A stretch of 64,000 nucleotides of DNA. Source: Megalobrama amblycephala. Its lineage: Eukaryota > Chordata > Actinopteri > Cypriniformes > Xenocyprididae. A program made the position numbers and the translations under genes. The notes beneath the pieces are model-generated. The model saw nothing but the letters and a program-made list of their open reading frames with translations, was not told the DNA's origin and searched no databases. This document shows, piece by piece, positions 32,096 through 46,100 of this stretch; the first letter of the stretch is position 1; each line of letters opens with the position of its first letter. Location: contig NC_063061.1 in assembly GCF_018812025.1 (NCBI RefSeq), forward strand, positions 39,540,674 to 39,604,673, given 5' to 3'.

Positions 32096-35000
32096 GTAAT
32101 AAATAATGTCAATGTTGAGATTCATTCATGTGACACAAGAAGAACTAATTACGTTTAAGTTGTGTTCACTGCTGCATTCTTAGAATCAGTTTAACAAAAT
32201 GGATTAACAATGTACATTGAAATTAATTCTGGATGCAACAACGTACATAATAACGTAACAATTTCTGACACATTTACTTTAGAATTTCTACATAATAGTG
32301 TAACAATTTCTGACACGTTTACTTTAGAATTTCTACATAATAGTGTAACAATTTCTGACGCATTTACTTTAGAATTTCTACATAACAATGTAACAATTTC
32401 TGACACGTTTACTTTAGAATTTCTACATAACAATGTAACAATTTCTGACACGTTTACTTTAGAATTTCTACATAATAGTGTAACAATTTCTGACGCATTT
32501 ACTTTAGAATTTCTACATAATAGTGTAACAATTTCTGACACGTTTACTTTAGAATTTCTACATAACAATGTAACAATTTCTGACACGTTTACTTTAGAAT
32601 TTCTACATAATAGTGTAACAATTTCTGACGCATTTACTTTAGAATTTCTACATAACAATGTAACAATTTCTGACACGTTTACTTTAGAATTTCTACATAA
32701 CAATGTAACAATTTCTGACACGTTTACTTTAGAATTTCTACATAATAGTGTAACAATTTCTGACGCATTTACTTTAGAATTTCTACATAACAATGTAACA
32801 ATTTCTGACACGTTTATTTTAGGATTTCTACTTAAGAATGTAACAATTTCTGACACATTAACATAGAATTTCTTCATAATAGTGTAACAATTTCTGACAC
32901 ATTTACTTTAGAATTTATACATAATAGTGTAACAATTTCTGACGTGTTTACTTTAGAATTTCTACATAATAGTGTAACAATTTCTGCTGCATTTACTTTA
33001 GAATTTCTACATAATAATGTAACAATTTCTGACACGTTTACTTTAGAATTTCTACATAATGTAACAATTTCTTCTGCATTTACTTTAGAATTTCTACATA
33101 ACAATGTAACAATTTCTTCCGCATTTACTTTAGAATTTCTACATAACAATGTAACAATTTCTGCTGCATTTACTTTAGAATTTCAACATAACATTGTAAC
33201 AATTTCTGACACGTTTACTTTAGGATTTCTACATAATAGTGTAACAATTTCTGCTGCATTTACTTTAGAATTTCTACATAATAGTGTAACAATTTCTGAC
33301 ACGTTTACTTTAGAATTTCTACATAATAGTGTAACAATTTCTGACGCATTTACTTTAGAATTTCTACATAACAATGTAACAATTTCTGACACGTTTATTT
33401 TAGAATTTCTACATAATGTAACAATTTCTTCTGCATTTACTTTAGAATTTCTACATAACAATGTAACAATTTCTGACACGTTTACTTTAGAATTTCTACA
33501 TAATGTAACAATTTCTTCTGCATTTACTTTAGAATTTCTACATAACAATGTAACAATTTCTTCCGCATTTACTTTAGAATTTCTACATAACAATGTAACA
33601 ATTTCTGCTGCATTTACTTTAGAATTTCAACATAACATTGTAACAATTTCTGACACGTTTACTTTAGGATTTCTACATAATAGTGTAACAATTTCTGCTG
33701 CATTTACTTTAGAATTTCTACATAATAGTGTAACAATTTCTGATGCATTTACTTTAGAATTTCTACATAACAATGTAACAATTTCTGCCGCATTTACTTT
33801 GAATTTCTACATAATAGTGTAACAATTTCTGATGCATTTACTTTAGAATTTCTACATAACAATGTAACAATTTCTGACACGTTTACTTTAGAATTTCTAC
33901 ATAATAGTGTAACAATTTCTGCCGCATTTACTTTAGAATTTCTACATAATAGTGTAACAATTTCTGATGCATTTACTTTAGAATTTCTACATAACAATGT
34001 AACAATTTCTGATGCATTTACTTTAGAATTTCTACATAACAATGTAACAATTTCTGCCGCATTTACTTTAGAATTTCTACATAAGAATGTAACAATTTCT
34101 GAAACGTTTACTTTAGGATTTCTACTTAAGAATGTAACAATTTCTGACGCATTTACTTTAGAATTTCTACACAAGTGTAACAATTTTTGACGCATTTACT
34201 TTAGAATTTCTACATAATAGTGTAACAATTTCTGACGCATTTACTTTAGAATTTCTACATAACAATGTAACAATTTCTGACACGTTTATTTTAGGATTTC
34301 TACTTAAGAATGTAACAATTTCTGACACATTAACATAGAATTTCTTCATAATAGTGTAACAATTTCTGACGCATTTACTTTAGAATTTATACATAATAGT
34401 GTAACAATTTCTGACGTGTTTACTTTAGAATTTCTACATAATAGTGTAACAATTTCTGCTGCATTTACTTTAGAATTTCTACATAATAATGTAACATTTC
34501 TGACACGTTTACTTTAGAATTTCTACATAATGTAACAATTTCTTCTGCATTTACTTTAGAATTTCTACATAACAATGTAACAATTTCTTCCGCATTTACT
34601 TTAGAATTTCTACATAACAATGTAACAATTTCTGCTGCATTTACTTTAGAATTTCAACATAACATTGTAACAATTTCTGACACGTTTACTTTAGGATTTC
34701 TACATAATAGTGTAACAATTTCTGCCGCATTTACTTTAGAATTTCTACATAATAGTGTAACAATTTCTGCCGCATTTACTTTAGAATTTTACATAACAAG
34801 TAACAATTTTACTCATTTACTTTAGAATTTAACATAACATTGTAACAATTTCTGACACGTTTACTTTAGGATTTCTACATAATAGTGTAACAATTTCTGC
34901 TGCATTTACTTTAGAATTTCTACATAATAGTGTAACAATTTCTGATGCATTTACTTTAGAATTTCTACATAACAATGTAACAATTTCTGCCGCATTTACT

Positions 35001-38000
35001 TTTGAATTTCTACATAATAGTGTAACAATTTCTGATGCATTTACTTTAGAATTTCTACATAACAATGTAACAATTTCTGACACGTTTACTTTAGAATTTC
35101 TACATAATAGTGTAACAATTTCTGCCGCATTTACTTTAGAATTTCTACATAATAGTGTAACAATTTCTGATGCATTTACTTTAGAATTTCTACATAACAA
35201 TGTAACAATTTCTGATGCATTTACTTTAGAATTTCTACATAACAATGTAACAATTTCTGCCGCATTTACTTTAGAATTTCTACATAAGAATGTAACAATT
35301 TCTGAAACGTTTACTTTAGGATTTCTACTTAAGAATGTAACAATTTCTTCTGCATTTACTTTAGAATTTCTACACAAGTGTAACAATTTTTGACGCATTT
35401 ACTTTAGAATTTCTACATAAGTGTAACAATTTCTGACACATTTACATAGAATTTCTTCGTAAAAATGTAACAATTTCTGACACATTTACATAGAATTTCA
35501 ACATAATAGTGTAACAATTTCTGATGCATTTACTTTAGAATTTCTACATAATAGTGTAACAATTTCTGATGCATTTACTTTAGAATTTCTACATAACAAT
35601 GTAACAATTTCTGCCGCATTTACTTTAGAATTTCTACATAACAATGTAACAATTTCTGAAACGTTTACTTTAGGATTTCTACTTAAGAATGTAACAATTT
35701 CTGACGCATTTACTTTAGAATTTCTACATAAGTGTAACAATTTCTGATGCATTTACTTTAGAATTTCTACACAAGTGTAACAATTTTTGACGCATTTACT
35801 TTAGAATTTCTACATAAGTGTAACAATTTCTGACACATTTACATAGAATTTCTTCGTAAAAATGTAACAATTTCTGACACATTTACGTAGAATTTCTACA
35901 TAATAGTGTAACAATTTCTGACGCATTTACTTTAGAATTTCTACATAACAATGTAACAATTTCTGACACGTTTACTTTAGGATTTTTTTACTTAAGAATG
36001 TAATAATTTCTGACACATTGACAGAATTTCTTCATAAAAATGTAACAATTTATGACGCATTTACTTTAGAATTTCTACATAATGTAACAATTTCTGACAC
36101 ATTTACATAGAATTTATTTGTAAGAATATAACAATTTCTGACGCATTTGAAGGTTTCTACATAAGAATGTAATAATTTCTGCTGCATTTACTTTTTGTAT
36201 TTCTACATAAAATTGTAACAATTTCTGACACATTTACTTCAGAATTTTTACATAAGAATACAACAATTTCTGACATTTATATTAGAATTTACTAGGGGTG
36301 TGATGAGACCGGTATCTCACGAGACGAGACGAGACTCGAGATTGAGTTCACGAGACGAGACACGATTTTTACACACTATTTTTAAGAAATCCTCAATGGC
36401 GAAATACTTGACTAGAAAAAATATTCTGAACTACACAACTACAACTACACTGCCCAGCCTAAAATAGCTTTCATATTGAGAGAGATTTGCATTCATCAGG
36501 GAGCCGCTTTCAAAATGCGGGTATTGAAATCGCGTTTGAATGCGCGCTCGCGTTTACTTTCACTTTCACGATCGCACGTACTCTGTAAATATGGAGTGGC
36601 GTCGACCGTTATCCAACTGAATTAAATGTTTTTTATTTAAATACAAAGCAAAACAACAGTGGAGGCATAATGTAAACGTAGCGGTGGCATATTCTTTCCT
36701 AATCATCTTAACCACTCTGTCATGGCAATATCACGAGACTACTTTTCGCCTCGACGAGAAATCTCGTCACACTTTAGTCTCGCGAGATCTCGTCACACCC
36801 CTAGAATTTACATAACAGTGTAACAATGACTATTTACATTAGAATTTAAGTAAGAATGAAGTAAGAATGTAACAATTTTTGAAACATTTACTTTAGAATT
36901 TCTAATGTAAATATGTCAGAAACTGTTATATTCTTATGCACATTGTTGCATCCAGAATTAATTTCAGTGTAAATAGTTAATCTTTTCTGTTAAACTATTC
37001 CCTTTATTTGCAAAAATAAAATTGCAGTGTTTCAATCAATAGATATATTTGTTTATTGATTGAAATAAAGGGAATAGTTTAATAGTCTGCTGATTTTTCT
37101 GTCTTCATATCTTTTATTTTGATCCTGCACCTGTTGGAGATGATGTGCCATTCATAATTTTTTGCTTTTTAATGAATCTATTCTTGCATAAGTTAATGTA
37201 TTATGAACAATTTATTAAGCGAAATTGGCTCTACTTGTGCTTCATGCAAACATGTTCTGCTGAATGTCGTAATGTTTGTAGCATGTGATGTTGAATAAAA
37301 CAATACAATTTACATTAAACAACACAGTACAATATGATACAGTAAAATACATGTTAAGTGTTTCCTGATGTTTGATAAATCCAGTTGACAGGATTTACAT
37401 TGGCAAAGAATTACTCAGACGAGCAAAAACCATCAAAATGAAAACATGGAAGTAGAGCATGTGCATGTCATCTGACCGAGTACTACAGTAATTCTGCAAT
37501 ATTACTAATATTTCTAGTCATTCAAAAATGAATCACGTAGAACACAAGATTGTCTCTCTCTTATCCTGTTCAGATGAGACTCATTTTATGAATCTGTTCA
37601 GACTGTTCTGCACAAAATCTTTGAGATTCACTCTTGATTTCTTTCCCGCATCAGGACGCTGAGGGAGAAAACCACCCTAGCTGTGACCTCCAGAGGTCGT
37701 TTCGGCACGGAGGATGAGAAAGCGCCGGTCGGCACGTCGTCCAGGCGGCGATTGGTGCCACGAAACCTGGCGACCATTACAGTGGGCGGCAGCGAGTCCA
37801 TCATGGTGCAGGCGCTGAGACTGGAGGAGCTGCAGCGAGCCAAAGACGAGAAGAGGTGAAGCTGAAAACACTTCTACTCTTTCAGGATTCTGTTTTATTA
37901 TTTAATGGAGTTTTAATCACCAGAAAGCACGTCTAATCAGCTGAATTAATATAGTTAAGCCATAATATTTTATTGGAAGTTTAACAATAACACGGCACAA

Positions 38001-38432
38001 AAATTTTTTTTTTTTTTTCCTCCCAGATTTTGCTTTATTTTTTCTCAAATTCTGCTGTTTCCATTATTTTTCTCTGGGTTACATTGAAATAATATTGTTA
38101 ATGAAAATCTAAATAATTTATCAAAAATCTTGTCTAATAAACTGAATTAATAAAATTTCAACAGTGTAATATTTTATTATAATGTTAACAAAAACAAGGC
38201 CCTATGATATATATATATAATTTTAACCAAAATGTTGCTTTATTTTTTCTCAAATTCTATGTTTTCCATTTTAATCTATTCTGGATTACATTGTAACGGT
38301 TTAAATAATTTGTTACTCAAAATCTAAATTTGTTATCAAAATCTTGTCTAATAAACTGAATTAATAAACTTCAATAGTGCAATATTTTATTATAATGTTA
38401 ACAATAACACACACACACACACACACACGCAC

Positions 38433-38480
<48 letters not shown>

Positions 38481-41400
38481 AATTCCCCCAATTCCACTTT
38501 ATTTTTTCCCAAATTCTAGTTTTCCATTTTATTTTTTTTCTGGATTCTATTTCATTGATGAATTAATTAAACTAAAGTAATAAAACTTCAAATTATTATT
38601 ATTATTATTATTATTATTACATTAATTATGCAATAGTTTATGTATATGTTCCTCAAAATACAACGATATATTTGGTATTATATTTCTGTCATCATTTCTT
38701 CAAGTTAAACCACACTTTTATTTTGTCCGTTTGCAGTGAAGATCTTTGAGTTTGTGAGTGTATTTTGTGTTTCTGCAGCACAGAACTCCGAAATCTCTTA
38801 CGTTTGCATGTTTAACCTTTGACCTTTGACATCTAGGCAGCGGGAGCTGGAGCGTAAAGAGGCAGAAGAGGCATCAGTGAAGGAGCTGGAGGAGTGGGAG
38901 CGCTCCTTGCTTGCTCTGGCGGAACCGTGGCCGGTCCGGACCATGTGGGAGCTTCCCGCCATCGGCCACTTCCTGTGTCTGGCGCAGGCGGCGCTGAACC
39001 TCCCCGAGATCGTCTTCTACGAGCTGGAGCGCTGCTTGCTGATGCCGCGCTGTAGTTCTTTCCTGGCCAAGGTCATGACGTCTCTCCTCTGCCACCCGCA
39101 AAAGAGAGCGAACGTCCACCGCCGCCCGCCGCTGCCCTACAGGAAGTGGGAGGCGGAGCTGCGGCGGAGGGTTCAGGGCTGGTACCGGGCCGTCGGGAGG
39201 GCGGAAGACCAGACGGCGCGTGCCGAGCTCCTGGGACTTTGCCATCAGTTCTTCTGGACGCTCGGAGAGGCGAGTCCGCTGGAGGAGACGCCCTTCCACC
39301 TGCTGCCGTTCAACCAGCGCGTGTGGCTCCTCAAGGGACTGTGCGATCACGTGTACGAGACGCAGAAGGACGTGCAGGACGCGGTCCTCGGGCAGCCCAT
39401 CCACGAGTGCCGCGAGTCCATCCTGGGCTACGACGGACAGGAGAACGCATACATACACTTTCCGCACTTCTGCGGCGCCGACTTGAGGATCTACTGCCAG
39501 AGTCCGTGCGTCGAGATGGAGTTTCCTCTTCCGCTGTTCCACGTCCAGAGATCTGAGGAGGAACTGGAGGGGTCAGAGGTCAAGGTGGAAACATGTGAGT
39601 TTTAGTGTGATTATTTATTTATTTATTTTAAATTATTTATCTGAACTTCATTTTTTATTGTTCATTTTTATTTAATTTACACCTAATTTATTATTCATTT
39701 TATTTATACATTATTCTTTTTTTTTTTTAACTGTACACGTCATTTATTATCACTGATTTTATTTTTAATTATTTATCACTTTATTTATTATTATTTCTAT
39801 TTTTTCATTTTATTTATTTATTCATTTTTTACATTTTTATTTAATTTACATTTGATTTATTGTCACAGATTTTATTTTTAATTATTTATTAACACTTCAT
39901 TTTTTATTATGATCGATTTTATTTAATTATTTATTTTATTTATACATTATACATTTTTTAATTGATTTTATTCACACTTCTATTTTAAATTATTTATTGT
40001 ATTTATATTTAATTTATTATAGTTGACTATAGTTGACGTTTAATGTATATCCTATAATTTTTTATACTTCATTATGTATTATTGATTTTAATTTTAAATA
40101 TTTATTTTATTTGTACTTTAAAAATATTAATTTTATTTACAGTTTATTACAATATTGAATTATAAATAAAATAAATAATTAAAACTAAAATGAAAAATAC
40201 GTGAAGTATCAATAAAATAAAAATAAAAGCAATGACAATAAGTGAAGTATAAATAAAATAAATAATTAAATAAAATCAATAAGTGAATTATAAATAAAAT
40301 AAATAAATAATTTAAAAAAAATTGTATTTTATTGATACTTCTCTTATTATTATTTATTATCATTTAATTATTTAATTTTTACTTCATTTATTGTTGCTTT
40401 TAATTTTTTATATATGCTTTATTGATTTTATTTTTTACTATTTCTTTCGTTTATACTTTAATTTTTCAAAAAAATATTTATTTTATTTACTCTTTATTTA
40501 TTATTTAATTATAAATTAAAGTATTAATAAAATAATTAAATAAATTAGTTATGAATAAAATAACTTATTTTTATTTTTGAATTTTTGAATTTATGTATTA
40601 ATAAAATAATAAAAATAAAAGCAATAACAATAAATGAAGTACACATAATACATAGTTTAAAAATGATTTTATTTTATTATTTTATTGATGCATTACTTAT
40701 TGGAGCCTGAAGCCTGAGAATGATCTGCGTCTGTCTGTAGATGGCATGAAGGAGGAGGACGAGAGCTCCAGCAGGACGGATCTGAACACATGGAGCCTGA
40801 AGGAAGATTTGCTCGCCGACCGGGAGGATCCGGATCAGAAGTGTTCCTCCAGCGTCCTCTCGTGGTGCAGAGAAGATTCTCTGGACTCTGGAAGCATGCG
40901 AGGGAAGTTCACAGAGGAAGGGCGGTTAAAAGAAGAGGAAGAGGATGAATCGGACAGCGAGCCGTGCTTCCGAGTGGGAGAGAGCTGCTATAAGGGCGTT
41001 TCACCTGCTCTGAACACTCACAGAAGTCCTAAAAAAGATGTGAATCACATGACCAGTGAGGACCAAAGTCCCTGTGCGGACTGCTGTGGAGCGTCGCAGG
41101 AGTCGCCACGTCTCTGGACTGAACCCATCCTGCCGGGAATCACCCGCCTGCGCCGAGACAACGCCCAGAAGAAGAAGAAGAAAGAGCGAAAGCTTGGGAT
41201 GAAGAAAACCAGGACGAGCAAACTGAGCTTGAAGAAACGAACGGCCAAAAGCAGCCTGCAGAGAGCCGCCACAGCCATGAAGAGGAAAGACAAGAGGAAA
41301 CGACGCAGGCTGGGTGAATAATGAACACTAGTCTATGATTAGAGTCAACATGAACCTTTATAACCACATTTAAAGCAATAGTTTGTGTTGTTAATGTAGG

Positions 41401-43085
41401 TCATGTTGTGTTTCTCCCTCAGCAGGAAACAGGTTTGATGGGAAGATGTCGGTGAGGAGACCAGCAGGATCTGCTCTGCTTCCGGCAGGACCCTCATTTC
41501 AGGTCAGCTGACGTGTTCATTACTTACACTGCAAATTATTTCGCTCTAACGGATAAAGACGTCTGCTAAATGACCAAAATAAAGTGTAACCCATAAAAGA
41601 ATCAGTCTTTAAATCTGTTCTTGCTTTACTCCGAGTCTCCATGATAAACTTAAAAAGTGATCTTGGTGTCATTTCATGTTTTCACACATTCAACTCTGTC
41701 CACTAGAGGGCAGCAGATATTCTGTTGAGGATTTGGTAGAATTTATTACAATGTCTAAATTATGCATTTAAACATGCACATATACACTTATCATTCAAAC
41801 GTTTTTAACAAAGAAATTAATACTTTTATTGATCAAGGATGCATTAAATTGACAATAAAGACATTTATAATGTTACAAAATATTCTGTTGTAAATAAATG
41901 CTGAACTTTCGTTCCTGAAAAATAAAATTATATCACAGTTTCCACAAACTTATGACTGTTTTCAACACTGATAATAATCAGAAATGTTTCAAATCATCAT
42001 ATCAGAATGATTTCTGAAGGATCATGTGACACTGAAGACTGGAGTAATGATGCTGAAAATACAGCTTTGATCACAGGAATAAATTACACTTTACTATATA
42101 TTCACATAGTAAACAGATATTTTACTTTGCAATAATATTTAAATATTTTTATTGTATTTTTGATCAAATAAATGCAACCTTGATGATCAGAAGAGACTCT
42201 TTCAAAAACATTAAAAATAGAGCTCGGTATTGACACAATTTTCACAATATGATTCAATTACTATTCACATGCTTTCGATTACGATTTCGATTCGATATTG
42301 ATTTTTTTTTTGGATAATTTTCTAGAGGAAAAATCTTTCAACGAATGCTGTAAACTACACATGAGAGTCAGCTGGTATTACTATAATAATATTGAAGGTT
42401 AAATGAACTTATTTATATACAAACATTTAAATTACACTCAATGATGTTTTTTTTATAAATAAAGTTTAGAATTACATAATCATATTTCTACTCCAATTTC
42501 CCACTGTAACTGGTATTAAAGCGGAGGAGAGGATGATCACATGCTTCTCTTTAACTGAGGCGCTAAAGCGATCTGTCACGCCACATTAAACAGCGCCAAA
42601 ACGGTATTTATTTTTTGAATCTCATAATAAGATGGACGTCATTTGAAATCTCATTTGACTTTGCTTCATATCAAAAGTAACAAAGATTACTGTGATTTAT
42701 TGGATGGGAGGCGCTACATATTCTGCTCATTCATCAACTGAAAACAGACTAGACTAATCGATTCTTGGGATTTAAGAATCAATATCGGTTCATAAAAATG
42801 AAAATCAATTAAAATCGAGAAATCTATATTTTTTTTACCCAGCCCTATTAAAAAATCTTACAGACCCCAAACTTTTGAAAGGCAGTGTATAATAGTGTCT
42901 TCTATCCCATCTCTCATTGCTCATTCCTATTCATCATCTTATTTGCGTCCTGTAGTTGATCTGCTCCAGTCTGGATGATCTCAGAGTCCTGATCAGTAAA
43001 ACAGAAGATCAACTAGATCAACTGGACGACGGCGGCAAAAAGAGATCTGTTAGTAAGAGAGGGAACACACACACTCATACACACT

Positions 43086-43132
<47 letters not shown>

Positions 43133-46100
43133 ACACCTTTGGTTTGATTAGTCATTATCAATACGTTTAATGTATATCCTGAACTGTGTGTAAATTATTT
43201 TATCAAAGCAAAACTGCATTTTAATGTGAAATAATTTTTTCCATGTGGACTAACTTGTAACCCAAATCCAATGTTTAATATAGCAACAGAGTTAGTTTGA
43301 CTTATAAACACAGGGTGATGTGTGTTTTTGTGCCTTATTTCAGGGACGACGGCCACACAAAAGAGCCGCTGTGAAAGAGTTACACATCACACTAATAAGG
43401 CTGCTAAAGGAGCTGTTACCATGGGAACCCAAACTAGTCAAGGCCTTCCAGAGGAACAGGTAAACACGAACATACTTATTTGCAGAGTTTTCATCCTTTT
43501 CTATCTGCAGTAAATATGATTCATTGTTTAAAAAGTGAAAGTTTGAAAGTGAAATTTGACCGTGAAACAGCAATGTGGACCCACATGTTTATGCTTAATA
43601 TAGATGGGAAATCTTGAATCTGTGCAATAGTATTTTTCCCCTTTTCTCTGAGCCACTGCTACCGTGTGTGAATCTTGACATTGTGGTTTTTCAGACTTCT
43701 GCATTTCAGTCTTGTTTTTGATCAAAGAAAGGTTGTCTCAAGTGATCTGGGAGGTGATTTTGAATTGCATCCAAGAAAGAGCTTTCCGTTGTAATGCGCA
43801 GCAACTGATACACCTCACTGCACGTTTTCCTTTCTTTTTCTACCTTGAGGCGATGTTTTCTTGGTAGAGCTTTGTGAATTCATCTCTGTCCTTGCCTCAA
43901 CAGAGCACGCTTGAAAAAGGAGTGTGACGATTTCAAAAAACACCCTGAATATGACAACTTTATCAGGGAGCAGATGGATACAACGGATACTGGGGAAGTT
44001 GTGTGCAAAGATGGGTCGTTGTCCGCAGAGACGGCAAGGGAACTGGAAGATGGTGAAGTCAAAATGGACAGAACTTCTGAGGCAACAGGTGAGCCATTTA
44101 AAGGAGGTTCATTTTAACAATTGCATAGACTTTGTGTAGCAGAATGCAATGCAAAATGCAAAGACAGAATAAAAAAAAACAATACAAGCCCTAAAGGACT
44201 GATATATTTGCTTATGCAAAACTAACCAAACAATATGAAACTAATTTTGAAAGTGGTGAGAGAAAGTGCCCTGATTTATTACAAGGAAGTGTTTCTTTAG
44301 TTGTTGGAGCAGCACTCTCACTTCTTCAGTTTTCCATTATACTAGAGCCGCCCCCTAATATGCGACTAATCATTAGTTGACTAGAAGAGGCTTAGGTGAC
44401 TTTATTAGTCAGTCAGTTAGATGTGCACTATTAGGCGCTTATCCAAGTGTTTGTGCGGAGTCTGGAAGCTGAAGTATAGCGCGCGAGACATAAAGGCGCC
44501 GGCGCGATCACTTGCATACAACGGAAACAACGTAAAATACTTTGTAATTTTTGGGCATACAGATAAGAGTAATACGTCATTCAAAACTGTCTACTTGTAT
44601 TTGTGTAAGTTCACAACAACAAGAAAACGTGCCTTTTGTAAAATTAAGAAAACAAACAAAAGTCTCTGCGGACTGAAAAATGAGCCGAAACTCGTATGAG
44701 AAATATATCTATAGAAAGCTTAAAATGTCAAGCGATTGTCATCCAATCCAAGTGGAAAACAAATATTCTCAGATTATGTAATCAGTATGAAACGTGCATA
44801 TAGTGCATCCACTACTGAGGAGATCTTAATTTTTAATCTCTGCAGTCGAAAACACAGAAATCATTATCAATAAATTATTAAAAAGTTAAGACAGTCTCCT
44901 TGCTGCTTTTTCATGACACATTCATAATTATTACTTTTCACTGTGGCAAGCTTTATGTGCGCTTGAGCGCGAAATAGTATTATATATATGCAATTAAATG
45001 CTTATTATTATGATTTATATGTGCGATCAGTCGACTAATCGCTTAAATGAACTACTAGCCGACTAGAAAAATGTTTAGTCGAGGGCATCCCTATATTTTA
45101 CACTGTTGTTTTGTGGTATACACTGCCCTCCAAAAGTTTGGAAACACCCCTGGCAAAATGTGGATAAATCCTTATTTTTTGGTGCAAATACATTACAGTA
45201 ACTTGACATTATCATTGAAGACCAGCAATAATAATTTTCATTTTGATTACATAATAATGGCAATATGTTCATGTCAAAGTCAGACATGCCCCTTTGCCAG
45301 CTGTGATGCTGGTTACTGGTTTAAACTTGGCCCAGGTTTGTAAAAGATTTTTGGGTCAGCACACCTTAATAGCTTCAACAATTGATTGCCAATTAAGTTT
45401 AGAATACAATGAACCAATCAGAACCCAGTTTAGGTCAGATAGCTGCTAATGGTGGATATTTTGAGGAATCGAAAATTAATGTAATAAAATATGTTTTCAT
45501 AGTTTGTGTTGTCCCTTATCAGTGCAAAATTATCACAAATTAAAAAGGATTCATGCCAATATTGTCCAAAACCCCACTTTTCTAGGGCGTTTCCAAACTT
45601 TTGGAGGGCAGTGTACATGTGATATTTGTTTAGACTGATGCATGATTGCCCTTTCTTTTTGCAGAGAATGTAAATCAGCTAGGAAATCATGAGTCAAGAT
45701 GCCTAGTTGACAGACCTGAGATTGTCATGCATTCGTCAGAGTCTGGACCCTTCACACGCAGTTCAAAACGCCGCCAAAGCGGTGCAATCAGTGATGAACT
45801 GAGTCCATGCAAAAGAGGAAAAATAGACCAAGAGAGCTCTTTGACCTCTGAATTTAAGGAAGTTGTATCCAGGGAACAAGCAACAGTGATCCCACGAGCA
45901 TCAGCGTTGCCTGAGCCTTTGAGTAGCTTTCAGGGTTCTTGCAAACCCATCCAGGCACTTCTGGCCAAGAGTGTTGGAAACAAAGTGACCTTAATAAGTC
46001 ATCCTAAGGCTGCAGTGATGGCTCAGATTCTGCGGGATCATAATAAGACTTCTGTAACTCTGCCGCCTGTCCGATTATCAACTACCTGTCCACAAACTGA

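Noticed and set aside
32191..35752. Open frames of up to 292 codons on both strands that look like a leucine/asparagine repeat protein
   Set aside because: Produced by a 45-bp intronic minisatellite; both strands are equally open and units vary without regard to codon position.
43052..43056. GTAAGA donor for brd10 exon 6
   Set aside because: Gives phase 1, an unfamiliar reading of exon 7 and a stop in exon 8.
45121..45613. A protein-coding frame in the Tc1/mariner-type element
   Set aside because: Only 493 bp, frames under 95 codons and no DDE motif; non-autonomous.
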